From an uncultured Bacteroidales bacterium (lineage in GTDB: Bacteria > Bacteroidota > Bacteroidia > Bacteroidales > P3), in assembly GCA_905233475.1 (NCBI GenBank), contig CAJOEN010000004.1:16407-80406 (forward strand): a stretch of 64,000 nucleotides of DNA, read 5' to 3'. The notes under the pieces were generated by a model. The model worked only from the letters and a program-made list of their open reading frames with translations, did not search any database and was not told the DNA's origin. The position numbers and the translations under genes are program-made. Positions 16,016 through 23,937 of the stretch are shown piece after piece. How positions within the stretch are numbered: position 1 is the first letter of the stretch; every line of letters starts with the position of its first letter.

Positions 16016-17260
16016 ATGAAAGATTTTCTATCCGAATTTTTGAGGATGACGGCCGAGATGAGCCCCTACCTGCTGTTGGGATTCCTTATTGCAGGGGGGC
16101 TGCACGTGTATGTGCCGCGGAATTTTTACGCACGTTACCTTTCACGCGACAATAAGTTTTCTGTGCTGTGGGCCACATTGCTTGGAATTCCGTTGCCGCT
16201 CTGTTCGTGCGGTGTCATCCCCACAGCCATAGGACTGAAAAACGAGCGAGCTTCGAAAGGGGCTGTGGCATCGTTCCTCATAGCCACACCGCAGACGGGT
16301 ATCGACTCCATCCTTGCCACCTTCTCGGTGATGGGGCTGGGATTTGCCATTGTGCGTCCCGCCGCGGCTTTGGTTACCGGACTTTGCGGCGGACTGCTGG
16401 TAAACCGTCTGGTGTCCGAAACTGACACTGCAACAACAGCAGGGGACGGACTATGCCGCGTTGAGACGGGCAGCCGCCTGTGGCGTGTGCTGAAATATGC
16501 ATATTTCGATATGATTCAGGACATTGGGCTGCGTCTGCTGATAGGCCTGATTTTGGCGGCGGTTATCGGTATTGCGGTTCCCGACGAGTTTTTCCTTACA
16601 TTCGGCAACCAGCCTTTGCTGCAGATGTTGGTTATACTGGTGGTGGCCGTGCCTATGTATATCTGCTCCACGGGAAGCATCCCCGTGGCGGCGGCACTGA
16701 TAATGAAAGGCCTCTCACCTGGAGCCGCTTTGGTGATGCTTATGGCAGGACCTGCGGTGAATATAGCCTCGATACTTGTGGTGCGTAAGTCGTTGGGCAA
16801 GCGTTTTACATGTATTTACCTGCTCTCGATTGTAGCGCTTTCCGTTTTTTTCGGACTTTTAGTCAATGCGTTTGGCATAGGTGCCGACATTGCTCCCGCA
16901 GCCGGAGTCCACGCTGCTTGCTGCACCCCCGAAAAAGCTTCGCCGGGCGTGTTCCGCATTGTTTGTTCGATATTATTATTGTTGTTTATTATAGTTGCAC
17001 TCGTTATGAAATTATTTAGCAAATTCAAAAAACAGGTAATTGCCGAGGGTGTTTTCGTATATGGTGTTGATGGTATGCACTGCAACCACTGCAAGGCCGC
17101 CGTAGAAAGTGCCACGCTTAAGGTCAAAGGTGTTGTCGCTGCCGAAGCAGACATAGGAACTGGCACGCTTACGATAACGGGCACAGCCTCCGAAACCGAC
17201 ATCCGTACAGCCGTAGAAAGCGCAGGCTTTACCTACACGGGAAAGAAAGCTGATAGTTGA
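16016..17260 (+). CDS. DUF318/SO_0444-type Cu/Zn efflux permease with C-terminal HMA domain
   Basis: 414 residues. Residues 1-340 are a permease with about eight helices and the family hallmarks LGIPLPLCSCGVIPTAIGL and YICSTGSIPVAAAL (paired Cys/Pro in re-entrant loops), as in ArsP/SO_0444 transporters. Between them lies a Cys pair loop (HAACCTPEK). The C-terminal ~65 residues are a heavy-metal-associated ferredoxin-like domain with GMHCNHCKAAVE, the metal-binding CxxC. This fusion suggests soft-metal export, with the HMA domain delivering or sensing the ion. It is in line with the two membrane proteins upstream but 88 nt away; co-regulation is possible. Confidence 0.85.
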   Translation: MKDFLSEFLRMTAEMSPYLLLGFLIAGGLHVYVPRNFYARYLSRDNKFSVLWATLLGIPLPLCSCGVIPTAIGLKNERASKGAVASFLIATPQTGIDSILATFSVMGLGFAIVRPAAALVTGLCGGLLVNRLVSETDTATTAGDGLCRVETGSRLWRVLKYAYFDMIQDIGLRLLIGLILAAVIGIAVPDEFFLTFGNQPLLQMLVILVVAVPMYICSTGSIPVAAALIMKGLSPGAALVMLMAGPAVNIASILVVRKSLGKRFTCIYLLSIVALSVFFGLLVNAFGIGADIAPAAGVHAACCTPEKASPGVFRIVCSILLLLFIIVALVMKLFSKFKKQVIAEGVFVYGVDGMHCNHCKAAVESATLKVKGVVAAEADIGTGTLTITGTASETDIRTAVESAGFTYTGKKADS

Positions 17261-17365
17261 AAGTTGAAATTTCTGCCTACTGACTACTGCCTACTGGCAA
17301 CTGACAGATATCTTACAGAAACTGCGAAATTATTAGGTTAAAGCAGTGCGGTGCTTCGGCAAGTC

Positions 17366-17636
17366 TTATTTTTTTGTTACTCTAACGGCAGTGCCATAGG
17401 CAGAGTATTCTATATGGGTGGAACAGCCGTAAGACCCCCTCAGATCGGAAGAACTTAATATTTTAAGTCCGACTATGGCATTGGCTCCAAGTTTTTTTTG
17501 CGTTTTCGATAATATCGGATAAATATTTCTGCATTTCATCGTTAATAAAACAGAAATATTAGTCACATACTATGCCGCAGTATTCATTTATTGCGTATCC
17601 TTCAATGTTTGGCGTGGTTGTTACTATGAAATCCAT
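17366..17636 (-). pseudogene. Decayed UPF0145 (YbjQ-like) gene
   Basis: The start (ATG at 17634-17636) reads MDFIVTTTPNIEGYAINEY, the standard opening of UPF0145 proteins, but runs into a stop after 25 codons. Beyond it the frame resumes with MQKYLSDIIENAKK, then a run of eight A (near 17490) shifts the frame into LGANAIVGLKI and IEYSAYGTAVRV, the conserved C-terminal half. A middle portion (normally about 30 residues) is missing. One stop plus one frameshift plus a deletion make it a pseudogene. Intact members form pentameric rings of unclear, possibly metal-related, function. Confidence 0.75.
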
Positions 17637-17738
17637 AAGGCTTGATTAAATTACCCAGATTAAACATGGCTAAATCACAGAAATATTATGGATAGAGGTT
17701 GTTACTCAGCTGTGAACATTAGTCTGGAAGATTTAGAT

Positions 17739-19481
17739 TTAATTAATTAAACTCTTAAGCTTCTCAACAAGCATTTTTTTTCTCATTTCAATGAATTGAG
17801 AAAAGTTGTCTAAACTCAAGTCCACATCTGGAATGAGATGATTGTCTAAAAAAATCTTTTTATCAGCGTTTTTCGTCTGTTCCTGTACCCAATCAATTAA
17901 TGGCATCTTATTTTTAGACTCATTCTCATTTGCATCAAGCATCTGTAAATTCAGAATTGAATTATAAATACACCATCCGTATTTATCTTTGTCTTCTTGT
18001 TTGAGGTTGTCAAAAGATGCTGCAGGATGTAAATGATCTTGATGAAAATTGTTGTTTCGGTAATCTAAGTTTGGATAGAGCATAGCCAAAATTGGGAATG
18101 TGTATCGTTGGTCTTTTTGATTAGTAAGTAGCTCTTCAATAAAATCATCTCCTACGTCGGATATTTTTCTGATTTCAGTATTGATCTTTTCGGCAGGGAA
18201 AATGGAATACTTTGACTCAAAAAAATGTTTGTCAATGTCCAAAGTGAAAGCTCTTCTAGATTGCATTAGAACACTGTCTGCACTTGCACCGAAAACCCGT
18301 CTTAAAAGAATTGAAAAAATCCATTTTCTAATCAGCAGACATTCTTCTTTGTTCGCTATTTTTTTATGATAATCCATAAATATATTATTGTGATGCAGAT
18401 AGTATAATATTGGCAGGGATGCGTTGTACGATGTCATTGTGAAATCTGTTAGTCCAAACGATTTCAAAAGGTCGAATAGGCTTAATATGGAATCTCTGAT
18501 ACTATTCCATTTTGTTTCAATCGTATTGATAAATTCTGTGTTGAAACTGGTAATAAAAGAACGAACATCTTTGTGATATAGGTATAAGAATGATTTTAAA
18601 ACAAAATCTTGGGATATATTAAAACCCTTGGCGCTAACACCCTCTAATAGTTTTTTTATTTCGCTTTTCAAATCAATATTTTTGCAATTTGCGACAGCAA
18701 TAGACATCAAAATGTCAGAGAAACTAAGTGCTGTTCCACCGGAATTGATACGTACAAAAATATTGACCGCTTTGTCTGGTCGCTGCTCATCTTCTTCGTA
18801 ATAATTAATGTTTCGACCATTATATATTACGCTGTCCAGCCTTTTAAGTATTTTCTTTGAATCTCGTTCAATGTTATTATCTTCAATAAAATCATCCAAA
18901 TCATAGTTTGAGTCTGTATGAAGAGACATTATTCTCCCGACGCGGAACCATAGGCCGTCTTTATCCTTATATAAATCTTTCTCTTTCGAAACATTTTTAT
19001 CAATGAAAAGAAAAGCATACTCCTGCTCACTTGACCCATCTTGAGATTTTTGTGGCAATATATTCATATATAGGTGTCGCGTAGGGAAATTCTTTTCTGA
19101 TAATTCCCACCTCTTCATATATCCCTTATATGCGTAACTTCCACACAAACCTATATAGAGAGCTGTTAGCCTTTGTTGACCATCGAGTACGGCATGAAAA
19201 TCATTAAGATGGTTTGTCGAAATATAGCCTCCCCACGTTTGATGATTTTGTATAAAATCTGTAAGAAATTTGCAGAATCTAAAATCTGTTTTAGTTTCAC
19301 CTTTAACTCTCCAAAAAAGCATTGAACTAATAGGGTACCCTTTCATAAGAGAATTAAATAGTGTCTCTATTTGTAAAGGTGACCATACAAAATCACGCTG
19401 AAAAGCGGGTAACAAATATTCATTTTTTCTAATATGCTCAATGGCTTCAGCTATTGATACAGGTGTTTGGAAATCAGCCAT
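17739..19481 (-). CDS. DUF262/DUF1524 (GmrSD-like) protein
   Basis: 580 residues. The N-terminal DUF262 domain has PAFQRDFVW (about 25-33) and DGQQRLTALY (100-109), the ParB/sulfiredoxin-like nucleotide site of GmrS/DndB-type proteins. The C-terminal part has NFHQDHLHP and a following asparagine-rich loop (NLQMLDANENESKNKMP) like the His-Me/HNH region of DUF1524. Such proteins include modification-dependent nucleases (GmrSD) and phage-defence proteins. The gene is markedly more AT-rich than its surroundings and stands alone with its own promoter (TATATTFG-type box, minus strand, 19526-19533), consistent with transfer. Whether it targets modified DNA cannot be told from sequence. Confidence 0.85.
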   Translation of the reverse strand: MADFQTPVSIAEAIEHIRKNEYLLPAFQRDFVWSPLQIETLFNSLMKGYPISSMLFWRVKGETKTDFRFCKFLTDFIQNHQTWGGYISTNHLNDFHAVLDGQQRLTALYIGLCGSYAYKGYMKRWELSEKNFPTRHLYMNILPQKSQDGSSEQEYAFLFIDKNVSKEKDLYKDKDGLWFRVGRIMSLHTDSNYDLDDFIEDNNIERDSKKILKRLDSVIYNGRNINYYEEDEQRPDKAVNIFVRINSGGTALSFSDILMSIAVANCKNIDLKSEIKKLLEGVSAKGFNISQDFVLKSFLYLYHKDVRSFITSFNTEFINTIETKWNSIRDSILSLFDLLKSFGLTDFTMTSYNASLPILYYLHHNNIFMDYHKKIANKEECLLIRKWIFSILLRRVFGASADSVLMQSRRAFTLDIDKHFFESKYSIFPAEKINTEIRKISDVGDDFIEELLTNQKDQRYTFPILAMLYPNLDYRNNNFHQDHLHPAASFDNLKQEDKDKYGWCIYNSILNLQMLDANENESKNKMPLIDWVQEQTKNADKKIFLDNHLIPDVDLSLDNFSQFIEMRKKMLVEKLKSLIN

Positions 19482-19525
19482 AAGAATAATATTTAATGTT
19501 GTTTATTTGATATATTATTAAAATA

Positions 19526-19533
19526 CAAATATA
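19526..19533 (-). promoter_or_regulatory. -7 box of the DUF262 gene
   Basis: Minus-strand TATATTTG preceded by ATG-rich A-tract, about 45 nt upstream of the start codon. Confidence 0.55.
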
Positions 19534-19595
19534 CATTTTTTTCTGAAATTGAAAAAAGTAATCTATATAATCTTAATAATTATTAAATACAATCT

Positions 19596-20738
19596 TCAAT
19601 GTCTCCAATCGTACTCTATTTCGAGTTTATCCAGAACGATGTATTTGATGTCGTCTTGTATAAAGTTGGGCGTGAATCGGGCCTTTAACAGCTCTTTTTC
19701 GAGGCCTTTTGTCGGGGGACACGCCAGAGCCCCATACACTCCGGAAAAGAAACCCCAGTTGCGATTCTTTACCAATAGGTCGTCACCAAAATCTGGGTCC
19801 AGGCCATAGAACACAGTCCCGAGCCGTTCGAATTTGGTGCAATCCGACATATATATGCAATGGTTGTCGAGTAGCAGGGCGTATTCACCACCTATTTCGC
19901 CAACGGGCAGCACAAACGACTCGCCTCTGAAATAAGCTTTAACTATATCGCCGGTGTATATCGCATCGCCGCGAGTGTCCTGAAACGGCGTCTGCACTCC
20001 AGCAAAATGCACCCTTCGCACATATCCTTTGTTGGGACATTCGTCGTGGAACTCGTCGTACATGATATAATTGGCATTTTTGTCTTTCCATTTCTCGTCC
20101 TTGGAACTCACGTAGAATTCCCATGGAGTATGGAAAAAGAATCCGAATCCGAAACCTGTGTAGCCGAACTTGCCTTCTTCATCGACATAGCGTATCCCAA
20201 TTTTTGGATAACAGTTGGCCAAATCGGCGCCAATCTCGTATCGGTATTGACGGCTAAGCTCCAACAGTTTATCTTCGTTCAAAGCATAGTCTATGGTAGG
20301 AGGCTCATTTAAATGCACTCCCCTCTGAGTTGCCATGTCGGCTATTATCAAAAACCATTCCAGCGGAAAAACGGCGTTGTTCACATTATATAATTCGTAG
20401 AACAGCGGGGCTATCTGCTTGTCCGTAAAACCCGCGATGCCGCACCCCAGACGTGTTATGAGGAACCTGTTCATGGGATGTGCCTTCACATATTCCACAA
20501 ACTCATCTACATAAGGCTTTATCTCTTTCACACTGTGAAACTTGGTGGGAATGGCATAGCATTGTCCCTGCGGACCGACACCCTGTCCATACACAGCACC
20601 GAAATGTTGGCAGGCGAAACCGGCGGCGCCACCTCGGTGTCTGCCTTCGATATTGCTGCCAAAGACAAATATCTCGCAGCGTGTCAATTCCGTAATCTTT
20701 TTGTTGGACAATTTACGTCCTCTATAGTTGGATGTCAT
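19596..20738 (-). CDS. A1S_2505-type phage-like protein with YopX-like C-terminal part
   Basis: 380 residues. Residues 20-125 match the small domain annotated in phages as A1S_2505-type non-structural protein: CEIFVFGSN (21-29), GRHRGGAAGFA (32-42), FGAVYGQGVGPQG, YAIPTK and RLGCGIAGF, reminiscent of macro-type ADP-ribose-binding folds. The C-terminal half contains FQDTRGDAIYTGDIVKA and a beta-rich surround like YopX-family phage proteins. It is the last of three minus-strand genes (HIRAN, 79-residue protein, this gene) and lies 13 nt from the middle one. Phage-type content suggests a mobile origin; enzymatic role unknown. Confidence 0.7.
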   Translation of the reverse strand: MTSNYRGRKLSNKKITELTRCEIFVFGSNIEGRHRGGAAGFACQHFGAVYGQGVGPQGQCYAIPTKFHSVKEIKPYVDEFVEYVKAHPMNRFLITRLGCGIAGFTDKQIAPLFYELYNVNNAVFPLEWFLIIADMATQRGVHLNEPPTIDYALNEDKLLELSRQYRYEIGADLANCYPKIGIRYVDEEGKFGYTGFGFGFFFHTPWEFYVSSKDEKWKDKNANYIMYDEFHDECPNKGYVRRVHFAGVQTPFQDTRGDAIYTGDIVKAYFRGESFVLPVGEIGGEYALLLDNHCIYMSDCTKFERLGTVFYGLDPDFGDDLLVKNRNWGFFSGVYGALACPPTKGLEKELLKARFTPNFIQDDIKYIVLDKLEIEYDWRH

Positions 20739-20751
20739 AGTTCAATGCAGT

Positions 20752-20991
20752 TTAAAAGTTGTTGTATTCTTCTTTCGAGACGGGAAATCGCATCATTATC
20801 GCCTCCCACCAGCAACTGTCTGTTACGTCCTCTTTCCAGTCGTAGGGCTGTTCCTCGCCGCCTCTTGTTTTTCTCCATACATCCCATCCGTAAGGCTTTT
20901 TCGGGACGGACCGGTACATATAGTTGCCACAAGCGGGGACAAGGAACATCTCTTCAGTAAAGAGCTTTTCAAAAAACAAATCGGCTATCAT
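20752..20991 (-). CDS. Small hypothetical protein (79 aa)
   Basis: Starts MIADLFFEKLFTEEMF and ends PVSKEEYNNF. Rich in Trp/Tyr/Lys (WDVWRKTRGGEEQPYDWKED). It overlaps the end of the HIRAN gene by the ATGA junction (20988-20991), which supports translation and coupling. I do not recognise a family. It is probably a small accessory protein of the same operon. Confidence 0.65.
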   Translation of the reverse strand: MIADLFFEKLFTEEMFLVPACGNYMYRSVPKKPYGWDVWRKTRGGEEQPYDWKEDVTDSCWWEAIMMRFPVSKEEYNNF

Positions 20992-21356
20992 TTTGCTTGT
21001 TTTTTGTCGGTTTTGTTCTCCTTGTGCCGCATGATTTTTATCGTAAGCTGCACCTGCTGTTCGGGATGGGTTTCGGGGTCCAGCTTGGAGATACGGCAGT
21101 CGAAAATGTCGTCCCAGCCCATCTCGAGAAAAGCGGCAAGCTTTTGGTTGTCGGTGCGTGGAATATAGCCGAGGAGATAGTCTTCGCCGTCGTGGTTGAA
21201 TATTACCTGCACGGCGTATGGGTCGTGAGGGTTGGTAATTTCGCGTTCAAGACGTAGTTTGCTGCCAATGCGCAGGTAATCCCAAACAAGGTCTGCATCG
21301 TAGTATTTGCGTCCTGCAAGGTGGCAGTCCATGTAAAATGTGTTGTGTGCTTTCAT
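20988..21356 (-). CDS. HIRAN-domain protein
   Basis: 122 residues from the ATG at 21356 (MKAHNTFYMDCHLAGRKYY). The HIRAN pattern is clear: an initial strand with LAGRKYYDAD, LRLEREITNPHDPYAVQV and YLLGYIPRTDNQKLA. HIRAN domains bind 3' DNA ends or stalled forks (as in HLTF) and also appear as stand-alone bacterial proteins. A TAATTTTG promoter box on the minus strand lies at 21398-21405. It heads a three-gene set with the 79-residue and phage-type proteins; the WYL regulator is just upstream in the same direction. Confidence 0.8.
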   Translation of the reverse strand: MKAHNTFYMDCHLAGRKYYDADLVWDYLRIGSKLRLEREITNPHDPYAVQVIFNHDGEDYLLGYIPRTDNQKLAAFLEMGWDDIFDCRISKLDPETHPEQQVQLTIKIMRHKENKTDKKQAK

Positions 21357-21448
21357 AACGTTCAATATTTTTTATGTTCAACTTTTATTTAACGTTACAA
21401 AATTACACACTACGTGTACCAAAACGTGGCACACCTCGAAAATATTTT

Positions 21449-22339
21449 TTAATTTTCTGCTGCCTCGATATGCATCTGTTTGATTTTCTGCGCGATACTT
21501 TCGGGCTTAAGAACCTTTACCCAGCGGCCGCGCGAGAGAATTTGGGCGATAAAATCGGATGTAGGACGCAGAAAAAGTTCAAAATCGACATACTCGCCGG
21601 CATCTTTTATCATTTTTTGCGAATGGTGTAGAGGCAGGTCGCGCAGGGCGTAGCGCTCGTTGCCGAAAGCACGCAGCACAACACGTTCCATAGGCACGCG
21701 GTCGTCGGTCATCACGCCGAAATACTGGCTAAAAAACGCCTGAGCGTCGAAGTCGTCGGGCAGCACGAACGTCTCCTCGGTGAGTTCGATGCTGCGTATG
21801 CGGTCGAACGAAAGTGTGACAAAACCTTTGTCCGAGTACCGGCAAAGCAGGTACCACCGGCGACGGAACAGTTTTATGCAGTATGGCTCCACCGTCCACA
21901 CGGAGTCTGCGTCGGCCCCGTAGCGTCGGTAGGTTATGGCGATGCGTACGCTGCGGCGCATGGCGTCAACCACGGTGCGCAGGTGTTCGCCGTCGGAAGG
22001 GATGAGCTCCAGCAGTATGCGGTCGTGGAGTCCGCGGGCCTCGCTAACAATGTTGCTCACCGTCATGGTGCTGAGCATCCAGTTCTGCACGGACTCGTCG
22101 CGCAGAGCGTCGGAGTTGTAGATGTAGTAGCGGTATTGCGAGTCGCAATCGATAATAATGCCGAAGATGTCCTCCACGGCGGCGCGGTGGCGGTTGAAAG
22201 TGCTTCGACTCAGCTCCACGCCCTCGCTCATATCGGTGCGTAGCCATCGTTCGTTGAGCTCTCGCAGGGTGAGCGCTCCGGCACGGCTTATGGTGTTCAC
22301 AAGCCATACATATTCCTTGAATAATTCTGCTGCTTTCAT
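21449..22339 (-). CDS. WYL-domain transcriptional regulator
   Basis: 296 residues: N-terminal winged helix (LTLRELNERW, SRSTFNRHRAAVEDIFGI) and a central/C-terminal WYL domain with VEPYCIKLFRRRWYLLCRY and LSFDRIRSIELT, followed by the WCX extension ending LRPTSDFIAQILSRGRWVKVL. WYL regulators often control DNA-damage or phage-defence loci (BrxR/CapW type) by sensing nucleic acid. The gene is transcribed in the direction of the HIRAN set, 83 nt apart, and divergent from an AAA ATPase. The promoter box TAACTTTG ends only 4 nt before the ATG, so the mRNA is likely leaderless. Confidence 0.88.
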   Translation of the reverse strand: MKAAELFKEYVWLVNTISRAGALTLRELNERWLRTDMSEGVELSRSTFNRHRAAVEDIFGIIIDCDSQYRYYIYNSDALRDESVQNWMLSTMTVSNIVSEARGLHDRILLELIPSDGEHLRTVVDAMRRSVRIAITYRRYGADADSVWTVEPYCIKLFRRRWYLLCRYSDKGFVTLSFDRIRSIELTEETFVLPDDFDAQAFFSQYFGVMTDDRVPMERVVLRAFGNERYALRDLPLHHSQKMIKDAGEYVDFELFLRPTSDFIAQILSRGRWVKVLKPESIAQKIKQMHIEAAEN

Positions 22340-22343
22340 GCTG

Positions 22344-22351
22344 CAAAGTTA
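22344..22351 (-). promoter_or_regulatory. -7 box of the WYL gene, giving a leaderless transcript
   Basis: Minus-strand TAACTTTG; four bases separate it from the ATG. At rnpB the box lies five bases from the mature 5' end, so transcription should start at the start codon itself. Confidence 0.55.
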
Positions 22352-22430
22352 CGATTTTTTGTTTAATTGTCGGGTGTTTAATGTTTAATTGTTGGGTGTT
22401 TAATTGTTTAATTGTTTTTTGGGGTGTGCA

Positions 22431-22530
22431 GTTTTCTTTCCAAAGAAAAAAAATCGTCAAAAAAGTTTCTTTTCAAAGAAAAAAAAATATGCAAAAAAGT
22501 TTCTTTCTAAAGAAAAAATGTGTATCTTTG
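22431..22530 (+). promoter_or_regulatory. Three phased dyads and promoter in front of AAA ATPase 1
   Basis: Three copies of TTTCTTT-nn-AAAGAAA (centres at about 22440, 22473 and 22507) with spacing 33 and 34 bp, the last abutting the promoter TATCTTTG (22523-22530). Each copy is followed by an A-tract. Regular spacing of about three helical turns and two-fold symmetry suggest an operator array. Confidence 0.6.
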
Positions 22531-22556
22531 CAGTTGCAAACTAAATATAAAATATT

Positions 22557-23753
22557 ATGCAAACGCTTGTAACTACTTATAATAGAATAGTTAACGAAGT
22601 TAATGAAAGATTTGTTAGGTATCTGAGTCCGTCGATAGACTGGGACGAGAGGCTGATAGGAATCAAAGGATCGCGTGGTGTAGGCAAGACAACCATGATA
22701 CTACAGCATATCAAGGAGGCTTTCCCAGACAGGACACAGGCATTCTATGCTTCGTTGGACAATATCTGGTTCAGCATCCACACGCTTTCAGAGTTGGTGG
22801 AGTACCTCTACACCCACGGTGTAACGCACATTTTCCTCGACGAGGTGCACCGCTACCCTAACTGGATACGCGAGGTGAAGAACATCCATGACAGCTATCC
22901 CAAACTGCATATTGTATTTACAGGCTCGTCGCTGCTCGAGATAGACAACGCACAGGCCGATTTGTCGCGCAGACTGCGTATGTATCATCTTTATGGACTG
23001 TCGTTCAGGGAGTATCTGCAACTGGCAGGGGTGGCAAACTTGCCGGTTATACCTCTGGAGAAATTATTGGCAAAACACGTGTCGCTTGCATCGGATATTG
23101 CCTCGCAAATAAAGGTGCTGCCACATTTTGAGCAATATGTGCGGTGCGGTTATTATCCGTTCTTTGTCGAAACGGCTTCCGACGAAAGCTATATGGAACG
23201 TTTACAGCATGTTATAACGACAATTATCGAGAACGACATCCCCGCGGTGGAGAGCGTGGAATACGACACTTTGCTCAAAACCAAGCGTCTGTTGATGTAT
23301 TTGGCTCAGATGGTGCCATTTACGTTGAATGTAAAATCCGTTTGCGAGAAAATATCGGTTACCCGTAACCAGCTTATCAAAATGATGACGCTTCTGGAAA
23401 GAGCCTCGCTGATACGTCAGCTGAGGTCCGACACCAAAAGCCTGAAGGCGGTAGGGAAGCCGGAAAAAATTCTTTTCGACAATCCTAATGTGATGCATGC
23501 GTTGTGCAGTACTGTAGATGTGGGGACACAGCGGGAAACGTTTCTTTCCATGGCAATGGAACAGGCTCATCATTTGCTGCATCCCAGCCAAGGCGATCTG
23601 CTTGTAGATGGCAAATATCTTTTTGAAATTGGCGGCAAAAACAAAGGCTTTGGGCAGATACGCAATCTGGACGACAGTTTTGTGGTGTCCGACGACATTG
23701 AAGTTGGATTCGGCAACAAAATTCCTTTGTGGTTGTTCGGTTTCCTGTATTGA
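22557..23753 (+). CDS. Stand-alone AAA ATPase 1 (AAA_14 type)
   Basis: 398 residues. Walker A GSRGVGKT at 38-45, Walker B IFLDEVHRYPNW near 93-103, sensor I VFTGSSLLEI, then a DUF4143-like helical region (LSFREYLQLAGV, HFEQYVRCGYYPFF, SVCEKISVTRNQLIKMM winged-helix-like) and a C-terminal EIGGKNKG that aligns with the degenerate PD-(D/E)xK core of the family. These ATPases are abundant and mobile in Bacteroidales; most lack a demonstrated role. Start ATG 27 nt after the promoter. It is unlinked in operon terms from ATPase 2, which has its own promoter. Confidence 0.85.
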   Translation: MQTLVTTYNRIVNEVNERFVRYLSPSIDWDERLIGIKGSRGVGKTTMILQHIKEAFPDRTQAFYASLDNIWFSIHTLSELVEYLYTHGVTHIFLDEVHRYPNWIREVKNIHDSYPKLHIVFTGSSLLEIDNAQADLSRRLRMYHLYGLSFREYLQLAGVANLPVIPLEKLLAKHVSLASDIASQIKVLPHFEQYVRCGYYPFFVETASDESYMERLQHVITTIIENDIPAVESVEYDTLLKTKRLLMYLAQMVPFTLNVKSVCEKISVTRNQLIKMMTLLERASLIRQLRSDTKSLKAVGKPEKILFDNPNVMHALCSTVDVGTQRETFLSMAMEQAHHLLHPSQGDLLVDGKYLFEIGGKNKGFGQIRNLDDSFVVSDDIEVGFGNKIPLWLFGFLY

Positions 23754-23840
23754 TGAGAACTTTTTTTTTCTGTTTTTGTGTCAAAATTATTAAAATATTG
23801 ATTATTAATAGTTTAATAAAATGTATCGAATAAAAAAGTG

Positions 23841-23911
23841 GCGATAGTGCTTCCGTTTTGGCAAAAAAAATGCAGTTTCGGAAGTGGTATCGCGATTTTT
23901 TTGTATCTTTG
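23841..23911 (+). promoter_or_regulatory. Inverted repeat and promoter of AAA ATPase 2
   Basis: Arms GCGATA-gtg-CTTCCG (23841-23855) and CGGAAG-tgg-TATCGC (23879-23893) are complementary in 12 of 15 positions around a 23-nt spacer, and overlap the -33 region; TATCTTTG follows at 23904-23911. Likely an operator. Confidence 0.6.
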
Positions 23912-23937
23912 CAGTCGGAAAAAAACACAAAAAAGAT

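Noticed and set aside
23884..23937. Upstream start for ATPase 2
   Set aside because: The -7 box at 23904-23911 lies inside the extension; the ATG at 23938 aligns with the family N-terminus.
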